64,000 nucleotides of DNA from Prinsepia uniflora (lineage: Eukaryota; Streptophyta; Magnoliopsida; Rosales; Rosaceae). The notes below the pieces were generated by a model. The model saw only the letters and a list, made by a program, of their open reading frames with translations, was not told the DNA's origin and made no database searches. The stretch covers positions 34,569,566 through 34,633,565 of the forward strand of contig CM064871.1 of NCBI GenBank assembly GCA_032719365.1, read 5' to 3'. Both the position numbers and the translations under genes were made by a program. This document shows, one piece after another, positions 12,481 through 23,022 of the stretch (its first letter is position 1; every line of letters begins with the position of its first letter).

Positions 12481-13006
12481 ATGTCCATCATATGATCAAA
12501 ATGCTTGTTCGTTTGATTATACTCAACTTTCATGTGCATCAATTCCACAACTGTCCTTAAAACCGAAAAGGATTTACAACTGGGGTATAATTCGCGCTGA
12601 GTTTCTTTCAATAACCTTTTGTAATGGAGATATGACTTTTCGGGTTGAGACTTAGGGGCATCCTCATCCATATTATCAGATTCAGGGGGAAAATATCGGT
12701 TAATATCTCAACAAATTGATCATTATCACACCGATTATCTGAATCACTATCATCTCGAGGGTTCCCGTGAACTGAAGATGTCGATTCAGTAAAATTCGGT
12801 TCACCGTGATAAATCCAAATAGTGTAGTTATTTACGATCCTGTTCCGTCCCATATGCAAATGGACATCACTCAACGATATCCAACAACAGTTGTTACATT
12901 TATGACACGAATATAACATGCGTCTTTCATCATTACAGTGAGTACGTACAAAAACGATGAAGCTGTCAATCCCATCCAAATACTGATTAGAAGATCTATC
13001 CAACAT
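12481..13006 (-). pseudogene. CACTA transposase, N-terminal part with Transpos_assoc-like domain
   Basis: The minus-strand frame begins at 13006 with a Transpos_assoc-like domain: DRSSNQYLDGIDSFIVF, then a Cys-rich CHKCNNC segment and NYTIWIYHGE. An Asp/Ser-rich linker follows. A frame change lies near 12.67-12.69 kb, after which LYPSCKSFSVL and a VVELMHMKVEYN segment lead into the TNP2 core, interrupted by the solo LTR at 12480. This is the start of the same gene whose remainder lies at 7438-9151. The start codon at 13006 is chosen because the family domain begins within a few residues of it. Confidence 0.8.
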
Positions 13007-14287
13007 TTACATCGAGCCTCTGTCCATTGTGCCTGTTTCCGCAAAATAGAACCAATGTAATTAGATAATTATAATGTTTGAGACTCTATCCCATCCAAAA
13101 CCACTCGTCTCCTTATGCCTCCGGTGATTTGGCCTTATCCCATTCGATAGTGCACGTTCTATGTTGTATAGTTTGTGACGTATGAGGCAAAGTTTAGACC
13201 AAGGGAAATTTTGACAGCATCACCCTACAGTTCTCCAAATACACGACGTAGATATTTCAAACTAATATCTAGTATGCATTCAGAAAACAGTAAGGCGATA
13301 TAAACCAAATTTCCCACCATCCAAACCTAACCACATAAGCAGCAAACTATACAACACATAGTTGTGCACTCCCAAACTGTCCCGATAAATGGACAATTCA
13401 AGACACAGTCAATCAATCCGATTCACTGACTCTCAGATGGGTCTAAAGTTTTCTATCGAATTTCGATATACAAAATTAATCGGGTTGATTAACTTTGCAT
13501 TAATGGATAAACCACAATTCCCTAACACAATAATATCCAGATTTCTAAGCATTTCCCACAATATATCACAATTTTCAAACATAATTAAATACAAAATTTT
13601 GAACAAAAATAAATTGAGAAGCAAATGCACATACTTTTTATAAGTAATCCGTCAAATCAACCAAAAATTATCTAAAACAAAAAATTGTTTTAGCTTATAA
13701 TAAAAATTAAAATCACAAAAACAAAAAACAAAAAACAAAAACAAAAATTAAAATCATCAAAATCATTAATTTTACCTTAGGTGAAGTAGTGATGATGAAG
13801 TAATGATGAAATGATGATGAAGTGATGATGATATTAAGTAGGGGTTGTGAGAGTAAATGAGAGAGAAAATAATGAGAGAGTTAATGAGGAAGAAGATGAA
13901 AAAATGAATCCATCATGTAATAAATGTAGATTAGATTTTTACCTGGCGCAGGGTTTACCGGGCCAGCTTTAACGACCTGCCGAGCGAAAAAATAGGCGCC
14001 AACACATTTTCGTGCCAAAATTTTTCCCACCGCGAGCCACCATAAACACTTTGCTCAGCACATATTGTTCGCTGTTAATAATGGATGGCCCGACGACGTT
14101 TGACCACCCGCCGGACAAACTCCCTTCCTTTAAGCGCCAAGAGAGCTGTCCTGGGCACTGTTTGCTCGACGAGCCTCTCTCCCTCTGCCGGGCGAAACCA
14201 CCTTTACCGGCGAATATTGGTGCACCGGGTAATCTACCTTTACCGGCGAATATTGGTGCACCGGGTAATCTATCTTTTTTTGTAGTG
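13007..14287 (-). mobile_element. CACTA 5' region: leader, subterminal repeats and terminal inverted repeat
   Basis: The non-coding 5' part of the CACTA element. A CAAAAA-rich tract lies at about 13716-13750 and GATGATGAA-type simple repeats at about 13790-13835. A 36-bp unit (TTTACCGGCGAATATTGG...) is present twice at 14201-14272. Such subterminal repeats are the usual binding sites of the second CACTA protein (TNPA-like), which is not found here. The terminus is 14275-14287 and the 3 bases beyond it are TAC, the size expected for a CACTA target duplication; the partner copy is lost. Confidence 0.8.
14201..14272. repeat. Two tandem 36-bp CACTA subterminal repeats
   Basis: Two copies of a 36-bp unit beginning CCTTTACCGGCGAATATT start at 14201 and 14237 and end just inside the terminal repeat. 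Confidence 0.9.
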
Positions 14288-14647
14288 TACCCCAATCCAG
14301 CATAAATGAAAAACATTCACATTAAGTTGGTATAAAAACTTAATACACCATCCCTCCTTAGTTACTATTAGGTGGCGACGATGATATTTAATATGCGTGT
14401 AATTAAAGTATTATGCGAATGTTTGATGGGAAAATGAACAGCTAGCACATCCGCCCCAAACGGATATATAATTAAGAAGAATTGCACGTGCCAGCTTGGG
14501 GGTTGTTGAGCTGCTTCTTCTACTGACCAAGGCTCATGCATTGGTCAAGCACGTGACCCCAGCTACCTCTTTCCCTGCTTTCACTCTCTAATATAAATCA
14601 ACCCTCAACGTATTAACCTTATTCATCACACCTTCTGCTTCTACTTC

Positions 14648-14685
<38 letters not shown>

Positions 14686-14745
14686 CATATAATATCAAAC
14701 CACCGCCTCTTTCATCTAGCTCATTCGCCGGAAAATAAATTAAGG
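14288..14745 (+). promoter_or_regulatory. CHS promoter and 5' leader
   Basis: The 458 bases between the CACTA end and the CHS start. Visible sites are G-boxes CACGTG at 14485-14490 and 14550-14555, and an AGCTACC motif at 14561-14567 close behind the second G-box. That spacing resembles the ACE plus MYB-recognition pair of light-responsive CHS promoters. A TATA box TATAAA lies at 14592-14597, so transcription probably begins near 14620-14630. An (AT) tract at 14652-14681 then lies in the leader. TATA to ATG is about 150 bases. bZIP/HY5-type, bHLH and R2R3-MYB control is inferred from the sites and from what is known of the family. Confidence 0.75.
14652..14681. repeat. (AT)n microsatellite in CHS leader
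   Basis: About 15 AT units between the TATA box and the start codon. It is a likely length polymorphism in the 5' untranslated region. Confidence 0.9.
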
Positions 14746-16082
14746 ATGGTGACCGTGGAGGAAGTTCGCAAGGCTCAACGGGCAGAGGGTCCGGCCACCG
14801 TCTTAGCCATTGGGACAGCAACCCCTCCCAATTGTATTGACCAAGCCACATACCCTGACTACTACTTTCGCATCACCAGCAGCGAGTACAAGGTTGAGCT
14901 CAAAGAAAAATTTCAGCGCATGTGTAAGTCAAATACTACTTACTACCTACTACGTACGTACTATGCTTATTTAAAATTTTATTGGCGGCTTATGAATCAT
15001 GATCTCATAATCTTGGTGCGTAGATTTCAGAAAATTAAAAGCGGGAAGTAACATTATTTGTTTTGGGATTTTATGAATTTTCAGGTGACAAATCTATGAT
15101 CAAGAAGCGATACATGTACCTGACTGAAGAAATCCTAAAAGAAAATCCAAGTATGTGCGAGTACATGGCACCTTCCCTGGATGCCAGACAAGACATGGTG
15201 GTCGTGGAAATTCCAAAACTTGGGAAAGAAGCCGCCACCAAGGCCATTAAAGAATGGGGCCAGCCCAAGTCCAAAATTACTCATTTGGTCTTCTGCACCA
15301 CGAGTGGTGTCGACATGCCTGGGGCCGACTACCAGCTCACCAAACTCTTGGGTCTCCGCCCCTCCGTCAAGCGCCTCATGATGTACCAACAAGGCTGCTT
15401 CGCCGGAGGGACCGTGCTCCGTTTGGCAAAGGACTTGGCCGAGAACAACAGGGGTGCACGTGTTCTGGTTGTGTGCTCTGAGATCACTGCGGTCACTTTC
15501 CGTGGGCCTAGTGACACTCATTTGGACAGTCTTGTGGGCCAGGCTCTATTCGGTGACGGTGCTGCAGCAATTATTGTGGGCTCGGACCCGCTCCCTGAGG
15601 TGGAAAAGCCTTTGTTTGAGATCGTGTCAGCCGCCCAAACCATCCTTCCAGACAGTGATGGGGCCATTGATGGACATCTCCGTGAAGTTGGGCTTACATT
15701 TCACCTTCTGAAGGACGTTCCTGGCCTTATTTCTAAGAACATTGAGAAGAGCTTGAACGAGGCCTTCACACCTTTGGGCATTTCGGATTGGAACTCTCTG
15801 TTCTGGATTGCACATCCAGGTGGCCCAGCAATTTTGGACCAAGTAGAGTCCAAGTTGGCCCTGAAGCCTGAAAAATTAGAAGCCACGAGGCACGTGCTAT
15901 CCGAATTCGGAAACATGTCGAGTGCTTGCGTGCTGTTTATTTTGGATGAGGTGAGAAGGCAGTCGGCGGAGAAAGGGCTGAAGACCACCGGAAATGGACT
16001 GGATTGGGGGGTGCTCTTTGGATTTGGGCCTGGGCTCACCGTCGAAACCGTCGTGCTTCACAGTGTCGGTCTGTCTGCTTAA
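14746..16082 (+). CDS. CHS: Chalcone synthase, two exons, intact
   Basis: Type III polyketide synthase that joins one p-coumaroyl-CoA with three malonyl-CoA to give naringenin chalcone, the first step of flavonoid and anthocyanin synthesis, in the cytosol at the ER face. Exon 1 is 14746-14923 and exon 2 is 15085-16082, giving 391 residues, the normal family length. The single intron splits the Cys60 codon, as in nearly all plant CHS genes. The catalytic triad is Cys164 (in YQQGCFAGG), His303 and Asn336. Gatekeepers Phe215 and Phe265, and Thr132, Ser133, Thr194, Thr197, Gly256 and Ser338, all match CHS, and GFGPG is present near the C terminus. The start is the first ATG after the TATA box and begins MVTVEEVRKAQRA, the usual CHS N terminus. 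No break is seen. Stilbene synthase is less likely but related reactions cannot be excluded from sequence alone. Confidence 0.97.
14924..15084 (+). other. CHS: CHS intron (161 bp)
   Basis: GTAAGT donor at 14924 and TTTTCAG acceptor ending at 15084. It is a phase 1 intron at the conserved Cys60 codon. Confidence 0.95.
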
Positions 16083-16621
16083 ACTTGAAGGCGGCGAAGC
16101 AAGCGAATAGCCTAATGCCCTAAATCAGTAACTCCCTGAAATCCTAATGGTGTTTCACTTTTGGGTCTTGTTTTTCACAAGCGTCTGTGACTCTGTGGTC
16201 GTATGGGACTAAAAAAGCCTTGCGCAATGCCTGTGTTGTTTAATTTTCATGTCGTTTATTATATGTATGAATCGATGAATAATTCCATTTCGTATTTCGT
16301 CATCTTCCACTCCCCATCCCTAATCCCTTATTATCCAAACCATGAGAAAGAATTAATGGATTATAATTTCTGATTTTTTAATTTGTTTTTATAGAAGAAC
16401 TTGTTTTGAATACTAATTTTTTTTTTTTTAACAAAAACCGAACTCGAAATAACCGTTATCATATATGGAAAATGAAAGGTTACTGCAAATTTGAATTACT
16501 TGTAGCAATAAATAAATCCAATCTACTAAAAATTGCATCCGCCAGTCAGGAATTTATGCATTACTGGACTAAAATATCTTTGGTCAAATTATAAGACAAT
16601 TTATTGAAAAAAAATCAATAA

Positions 16622-16833
16622 GAAGTGGAGACGCTAGAGCGTTACAATTTAATTAGCGCTAATATCTATTTTAATTTCTATTTTTTTAGGCCATATTAAT
16701 TATACATCATAATTAATATACACATAAGATCTATTTTTCTTTAATTTCAATTCAAAAATTAGCACTAACCGCCCATACTAGGCTTTGCCTGCGGCGCCAT
16801 TGAAGTGGAGACGCTAGAGCGTTACAATTTAAT
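16622..16833 (+). repeat. Two 32-bp direct repeats 180 bp apart
   Basis: An identical 32-bp word starting GAAGTGGAGACGCTAGAGCG lies at 16622-16653 and 16802-16833. Just before the second copy is a GC-rich piece (GGCTTTGCCTGCGGCGCC) unlike the AT-rich surroundings. It may be the remains of a small mobile element. Confidence 0.7.
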
Positions 16834-17259
16834 AACACTCACCCTAGTTTCAACAATAGCAATTTTCTAAACTAACTTTTCAAAATTTATATTGACTTTT
16901 TAAGGGGAAGGGCTGCAATACCACGCCGAATGTTTATTTGCAAACAATAATGTTAGGGGTACTACTTGAAATCCCATATTTTATAACTCACTATATGTGA
17001 CATCTGATGTGGCATACCATATCATCATTTTTAATTAACTATTTCATTATATTTAATTAGATATTTAAAGATTAAAATAAAATAAAATATTTAGAAAACT
17101 TAAATTAAAATACAATTAATAAAACAAACTGAAGAACCAAGAGAGACTCGAATGCCCTAGACTAGAACGCTGCAACCACAAAGCTGCGCGACCAGGGACC
17201 TGCGAAATCCCAGCAACCAGAAATTCTGTGACTAGCAACCAGCCTGCGGCCGCCACGAG

Positions 17260-17441
17260 CAATTCGCTCTGAAATCGCGACGAACAATTCGCGATGAAAT
17301 TCGAGCACCACCTGCGATCGCCACGAACAATTCGCTCTGAAATCAGAGCACCACCTGCTACCAACAATTCGCGACCAGGCAAGTGCAATTCGCTCTGAAA
17401 TCAGAGCAACACCTGCTACCAGCAATTCGCGACTAGGCAAG
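17260..17441. repeat. Tandem repeat with CAATTCGCTCTGAAATC units
   Basis: Units start at 17260, 17328 and 17386 (spacing 68 and 58). Each begins CAATTCGCTCTGAAATC and runs into CACCTG and CAATTCGCG. The closing word AGGCAAGTATGTT recurs near 17553. Confidence 0.7.
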
Positions 17442-17644
17442 TATGTTCTTAATTTTTTTTATATATAGATTTGATGGTTGCTGTTTAATGTATGGGTTTG
17501 ATTTGGGGTTTTGTTTAATTTCGTCAATTGATTTGGGGTTTCCTTAATTTCCAGGCAAGTATGTTCTCATCTTTATCACAACATCTTCACAAGTTCATTG
17601 CTCTTGTGAGTTGCTTGCTTCTTCCAAGTTATGTCCCCAATTTG

Positions 17645-20629
17645 TGACAGGACCCACCCCCAATCCCTCGGGATTAAGGGTTAAGTCCTACTCCCGTCTA
17701 ACTTACGTATGACACGAAGGCTAAACTGACATCCAACCTCCATGTGACACGTAAGTCGGACCAGGGATTCTCGATCCGACTTTCCTCAAACTTCCGGACA
17801 TCCCAGAGTGCGCAGAATCTACTGTGGGTCGCGCGTGTGATGTCTCCATCTCTTTCAACCAACAGCCCGCACCGTAATAACCTGGAGGGTATCGAAAACA
17901 CAAAAGACTGTGAGTGGACAAAAATAAAGTGTAAGTTCAAAAACAGTTCAACAAAAACATTTACATTTATACCCTCTATTTAAAAACTAATGCATGCATA
18001 TCAAATCTATGTCGTAAAACCATTCAATATTCAGGTTAAGCAAACCATGTAAGAAAACCCGAACACATTTTTCCTTTTCTCAAATCCCGAGCCCCAGGCC
18101 AAAACCATCAAAACCATATCATCCGGGCATAGCCCAAAACATAAGAAACCGTTATTAAAACCTGTCATCATCAAATCTCAGTGAAAACCAAAACAAATTT
18201 GAAACCATATTTCCATCCATCGAACCTGTTGGATCTATCCGAGTCTTTAAACTCCCGAGTCTTTAAACTCAATCCAAGCCTCAACATAATTCGAGTCTTT
18301 AAGCTCAATAGGCCTACGGGGGAAATATCAATATCCGAGTTTTTAAACTCCCGAGTCTTTAAACTCAATCCGGATCTTTAAACCCAATCAGGGCCCACCC
18401 CCGTCATAATCATATCCGGGTCTTTAAACCCAATAACCAGATCCAGCAAATCCAATCCAAACATTGAAAACTATTTTCCATCTCCGAATCCGAATCCGCA
18501 ATCTCATCAGGATCCCGAATCCAAACCCAGAACTCATATCCATCATCCATTTCCAAATCCGAGTCCGAAGCCATCATCCCGTAAGCTAGCATCCGAAATA
18601 ACCATTCCGAACCCAAACCCGAAAATCCATTTTCAAGTTTCCAAAATCGAATTCAAAATCGTCATCCGGAAATCCGATTCTAAAACCCAAAATCTCGTTT
18701 ATCAAAACCATTTTTCTGAACTGGGCTTCAAGCCCGAAATCATTTTTCCAAAATCTGTTATTTCAATTCCCGAAATCAAATCATTTAAACCATGGTCAAA
18801 TCACAACATTATTCGGAATCTCGTAAAACGTTCAAAACTGTAAATACCTCGAAAATTGTGCAAAATCGTAAACTATCAAGATCATAAATCAAATCATAGA
18901 ATCACGTATAGAAAACATATAAAACCATATATGCATGCATCAAGAGTTAGAAAACAAAGTCCACTCACAGACCATTTCGCTGCTGCCTTGATAAGCGTGC
19001 ACTTACGCAGTTCCCGGCCAATCCACTATCACCGGCTTTCCCGAACCTGTCCAAATCTCATAATAAGGTCACTAACTACTTTACACAACTTATACTAAGT
19101 CCCCGTAATTTTTCTGAATTTTTAACTATTTTTAACCGAGTCCTAAAACCTTCGGACATCCCGAAAACTATCGAGATGATATCCGATTGACTCGAAACTA
19201 GCGCCAAAATGTTCGTTACATTGAATACTTTAAAAGTCATGTTGTAAACATCCTTAAAAACCGCACCACGCGCCCACACGCGCCGCCCAAAGGGGCTGCG
19301 CGTGGGAGCCAAGCGCCTGCTACAGTGTTGTCTTCTTCCTCTCACCGACCCGATTCGAGCCGGCCCAATTCGACCGAACCGGCGCAGGCGGTTTAAATGT
19401 CCAAATCGTCCATTTTCATTCCAATTCCAATTCTATTTAGTTCTATAGCTTCCTTACATGATTTCCAATCGATCTACAATGTTAAAACATAAAAGTAAAG
19501 TCTCAATCGTACCTCCTAAGTCGAAGGAGAAACTAGCCACGGTTCTTCATCGAATTGCCACGATTCCAGCCACCATCCTTCTTGCTTTTGGTCCCAAACG
19601 TCTTCTGGAATCCTTAGAAGTACATCTGAATCATTAACACTTCACAACAACCCTTAATTCTCAAATTACCATTTTTGGAATTTAAACGAAGGTTTCCCGG
19701 GCACTCACCTTCCCGTCCATCTGAGGTCTCAAAACCAGGCTCATTCGACTCCCTGGACGTCCAGAAACACCTCCCCATCAACTGGATCGATCAAACTCCA
19801 TGAGAACACAAACTGTCATTTTAGTTGAAACACAGACCTTCACGGGTTTTTGGGTTTTTCACCATCTCTCGTCGTCGTGGACAACTGTGCTCCTCCACCA
19901 ACATCTCACTGTCCTCAGCCATCCTATTTATTCCTCACGGGTTGGGGTTTGGGTTGAGGGAACTGGGTTCACAGTCACACACTAACCATCCTCTGTTTCT
20001 CTGTTTGCACGATTACAACCCATTTAACCAACTTTGAGGCGGTTGAGGATTGTTCCAAAATCCTCTAGAGATGGGACAAGTGTCCCTATCTGGTTGGACA
20101 ACAAATCCAAGGTGCCACCTGTCCAAGTGTAATTGGGCATAGCAAAAAGACCAAAATGCCCCTTTGATGCCTATTACCATTTTGCCCTTAGCGGTTTTTG
20201 ACCTATACTCGATCCATCCGAAGTCCAATTGACGCATGCCACCTGTCGTTGTATTCAGGGGACCGAGACCCACCTAACGATCCTTACTATACGTGAAATT
20301 GACTTATTGTTCAAAAAGTCAACCATTTGCCCCTATTCCATCAAATTACCAAAATACCCTCGAACTTCCGAATGTCATATCTTTCTCCTCGGATGTGGGA
20401 ATCAGACGTGCCACCTGTCTATGAACTCGTGACGTCCCGAACTATGTCACGGTCATCGGTCAAAGTCCTTTTGATCTGCCAATCAAAAAATCAACATTTT
20501 TTCCAATTCCAGGGGCTAAATTGTCATTTCGCACCGTTCGTTCGAACGCATCCAACTAATCATCGACTAACTTCACTAATCCGTCATTAGCAACTAATCT
20601 AATCAGGATTCCCGGGATGTGTTGTTACA
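17645..20629 (-). mobile_element. Solo LTR, minus orientation (TSD ATTTG)
   Basis: The left end TGACAGGACCC and right end GTTGTTACA are the reversed family termini. ATTTG flanks it at 17640-17644 and 20630-20634. There is no internal region. It holds the palindrome array at 18241-18431 and a decayed GC hairpin near 19290. Confidence 0.93.
18241..18431. repeat. Array of seven GAGTCTTTAAACTC-type palindromes
   Basis: Units start at 18241, 18257, 18293, 18337, 18353, 18372 and 18418. The last is GGGTCTTTAAACCC, the paired G-C form; most others are the A-T form. Three units carry single mismatches. It is the minus-orientation counterpart of 11706-11931. Confidence 0.85.
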
Positions 20630-20634
20630 ATTTG

Positions 20635-20977
20635 TCATTATTGGGTTGTTCTAAGTGATTATGTATGGAGTGTTGTGGGCTTTTTCGTGTGCGATATTTT
20701 GGATGATAAATCAAAAACTTTGCTTGATTAGTAGAATTGAGCTTTTTGGGGCTAGATTTTTGAAATTTTCAGCGTAAATTAGGATGCCATATATGTTAGT
20801 CAATTAATTGTAGGCTTGCCAAGTATCCCATCGACACCTTTTATTCTATTCTTTCAGTGAAAATAAAAGTTTATGATGAATTTTACTTTTTAGGTTCAGC
20901 TAGAGCTGCAATGGATGTTGCTGGCCAGTCTGCATCGATATATCAAGGTGATAAAAATTATTTATTTGATACGTCAG
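20635..20977 (+). other. Host locus, possible 54-bp exon at 20894-20947
   Basis: Low-complexity AT-rich DNA. At 20894-20947 there is a short open stretch bounded by TTTTTAG before and GTGATA after, which could be an exon (one frame reads SARAAMDVAGQSASIYQ). The family is not recognised and the exon may be chance or a captured gene fragment. Confidence 0.25.
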
Positions 20978-21163
20978 GCTGCAAGTGAGAAGCCTGGGAA
21001 AATTGCATCATTTGTTGTTGTTACTCACCAAAATAGTACCATTAGATGAGCGATTGAGATGTTGTGACTCGTCGCGAATGGCTAGGATTGTTATTGCATG
21101 GTTCCATTGACTTTTTCATGTGTTTTAAACAATGTATACATATATATATATATGTGTGTGTGT

Positions 21164-21194
<31 letters not shown>

Positions 21195-21293
21195 CAGACT
21201 ATTGTTTTTCTATGAGGGCAAGATAGTATGGAGATAGTATGGCAAGGAATGACTCATGAATTTATAACCTCAGAGAATCCAAACGTTCAATAG
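20978..21293 (+). pseudogene. TGD3-like ABC ATPase exon pair, broken
   Basis: Two exon remnants resemble the C-terminal part of TGD3 (ABCI13), the ATPase of the chloroplast TGD lipid importer. The first encodes EKPGKIASFVVVTHQNSTI (from 20987) and meets a TGA at 21047-21049. The second, 21198-21293, follows a (TG)n-CAG acceptor and encodes LLFFYEGKIVW. An 11-bp tandem duplication (AGATAGTATGG) then shifts the frame. The exon ends in TAG followed by a GTAATG donor. The 37-kb retroelement complex sits exactly at that donor, and the intron resumes at 58570. A second, inverted copy lies at 61046-61130. Family assignment is from remembered conserved words, not an alignment. Confidence 0.65.
21138..21194. 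repeat. (TA)n(TG)n microsatellite
   Basis: An alternating TA then TG tract ends directly at the CAG acceptor of the TGD3-like pseudo-exon. Confidence 0.95.
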
Positions 21294-21419
21294 GTAATGT
21301 GACGACCCGTCCCTAATTTTTAGGGATTAATTAAGACTAATTATGGATTAGTGGGACTAATCGGGGATTAGCCGAGGATTAACGGACCTTCGGGGTGAAT
21401 GTACGATTTTGCCCCAGAA

Positions 21420-22907
21420 TGTAAAGCCCCGGAAATTCGAAAAATGAAAATTTGGAAAATTTGAGGAAAATGACGATTTTGCCCCTGGTGGTAAGGGCTG
21501 AAAGTTGACTTTTTCTTCGGGACCTTGTTTGGACTTTCCGGGAAGACCGTTGGATAGGTCTCGGGACGCTGAATCCGTAGACAGGCGGCATGCATCAATT
21601 GGGGTCCGAACGAAAAAGTTATAGGTCTAGAACTATGAGGGCATTTTGGTAATTTTTAAGGTAGGGGTAAAATGGTAATTTTAGGCAAGGGAATTGATTA
21701 AACGGTGCAAGTACTTGATATTAAATGGTTTAATTGCTGATTCAACCCTTTTAGTTGAGAATATGACACCTGCCACTTGATTTGAGGTGAGTAGTGGCAC
21801 TTGGTTGCTTTGTTGTACAATTAATTTAATTAATTAATCTGTTGCATTCATATAGTGTTAATTAGCACCTGGTTAGTACTCGACTAAGAACAGAGAACAC
21901 TAAACCTCCTAAAACCTTGATCGATTCTCAGCAGAACAAAGAAACATGTGCAATTGAGTGATCAATTAGTGTCAGTTTGGAGAGAAAACCCGAAAAGGAA
22001 ACAAAGAAAACCCCAATTGAATTGTACTGAAAACACCCGAAAAATCACCCAACACTATAATTGTCGAATTTTATTTCTTAGACGATTTCGATTGCAATTG
22101 AGTTGAGATTTAGCTTTCTGGGAACTAGACGACTCGAACCAAATCGATTGGGAAGTCAATTGATGGTGAATTGACGAAGAACAGCCCCTGCGATTGTGTC
22201 AAATTTTGGAGCTTGAGTTCGATTAATTGGAGGTAAGGGTTCTGGAAATTGAGGTCAAATTTTTGTTTACCATGGACATATAATGCTTCCTGTGTGTTTA
22301 ATTGAAGAGAACAGATCGAGTTTGGCTAGAACCCGATTTAGGACCCGTCGGGTATCGACCTAGAGTCGAGGGATTCTAGGGTTCAATTCATGAAATTGAA
22401 GTCATAGATCACTAATAGTGCGGATTGATTGATGGATTGATTGATTGTGCACTTGTGAGTAATGCTGTTTGATGTCGATTGTGATTACGTACTGGTATTG
22501 AGTACGGGTTTTTGGTCTGTGTGACCAGGTGCTTATGTTTTCATCTGTTTTGGCCTGAGAGCCGGGATTTGATTTGTTTTGTGATTTGGCTAGAAAGCCG
22601 GTGCTTGTGATTCATATGTTTTCCCCTATGCATGCATGGTTCGATAAACTGGAGGGTAACTGATGTGTTTCCAAATCGTTTTAAATGATATTATTTTTGT
22701 CCACTCACACCTTTTCTGTTTTGATGACCCTCCAGGCCGTGGCACGACGTTCGGGGCTGATTGAGAGGCGGAGGCATGAGCGGAAATCCGTGTAGTTATC
22801 CCTTGTCTAATAGGAGCTGAAGGGTACTTTCGAGACTTCAGTTGATTTGTCAGACGAGAGCAGGACCGGGCACGGTTATCAAAGTCCAGTTGGGACGGGT
22901 CCTGTCA
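21420..22907 (+). mobile_element. Short solo LTR nested in the outer 5' LTR
   Basis: Starts TGTAAAGCCCCGG and ends GGGACGGGTCCTGTCA, 1488 bp. Flanks are CAGAA and CGAAA, a possible decayed target duplication with two mismatches. The outer LTR continues on both sides. Confidence 0.75.
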
Positions 22908-22946
22908 CGAAATGAGGGTAAAAAGTTTACTTTTGACCCTGGAGGT

Positions 22947-23022
22947 CCGATGGCCGAGGGTCGATGGCCGAGGGTCGATGGCCGAGGGCCGAGGGCCGAT
23001 GGCCGAGGGTCGAGGGCCGAGG
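22947..23022. repeat. GGCCGAGGGTCGAT minisatellite
   Basis: About five or six units of CGATGGCCGAGGG with variants, in the outer 5' LTR. The corresponding stretch is missing from the 3' LTR near 56165. Confidence 0.85.

Larger units (their letters stand above)
7438..14287 (-). mobile_element. Truncated CACTA (En/Spm) DNA transposon
   Basis: The terminus at 14275-14287 is, on the minus strand, CACTACAAAAAAA, the diagnostic CACTA end. It is followed inward by a duplicated 36-bp subterminal repeat. Inward on the same strand come a Transpos_assoc-like domain, a TNP2 transposase and the start of a DUF4218 domain, in the usual order. The distal end is missing: the coding sequence stops near 7438 against an unrelated repeat and no second CACTA terminus is seen to the left. 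A 3.3-kb solo LTR splits the transposase. The element is not able to move by itself. Confidence 0.85.
16083..17639 (+). other. CHS 3' flank and AT-rich intergenic DNA with small repeats
   Basis: The first ~200 bases are probably the CHS 3' untranslated region; GATGAATAATTCC near 16270 is a possible polyadenylation region. The rest is AT-rich with no credible gene. It carries a 32-bp direct repeat pair (16622 and 16802) and a 58-68-bp tandem repeat (17260-17441). Confidence 0.6.

Noticed and set aside
14012..14305. Open frames of 97-115 residues on both strands at the CACTA end
   Set aside because: They run through the subterminal repeats and the terminal inverted repeat and have no family similarity.
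14746..16082. Stilbene synthase or other type III polyketide synthase instead of CHS
   Set aside because: All checked active-site residues (132, 133, 164, 194, 197, 215, 256, 265, 303, 336, 338) match CHS.
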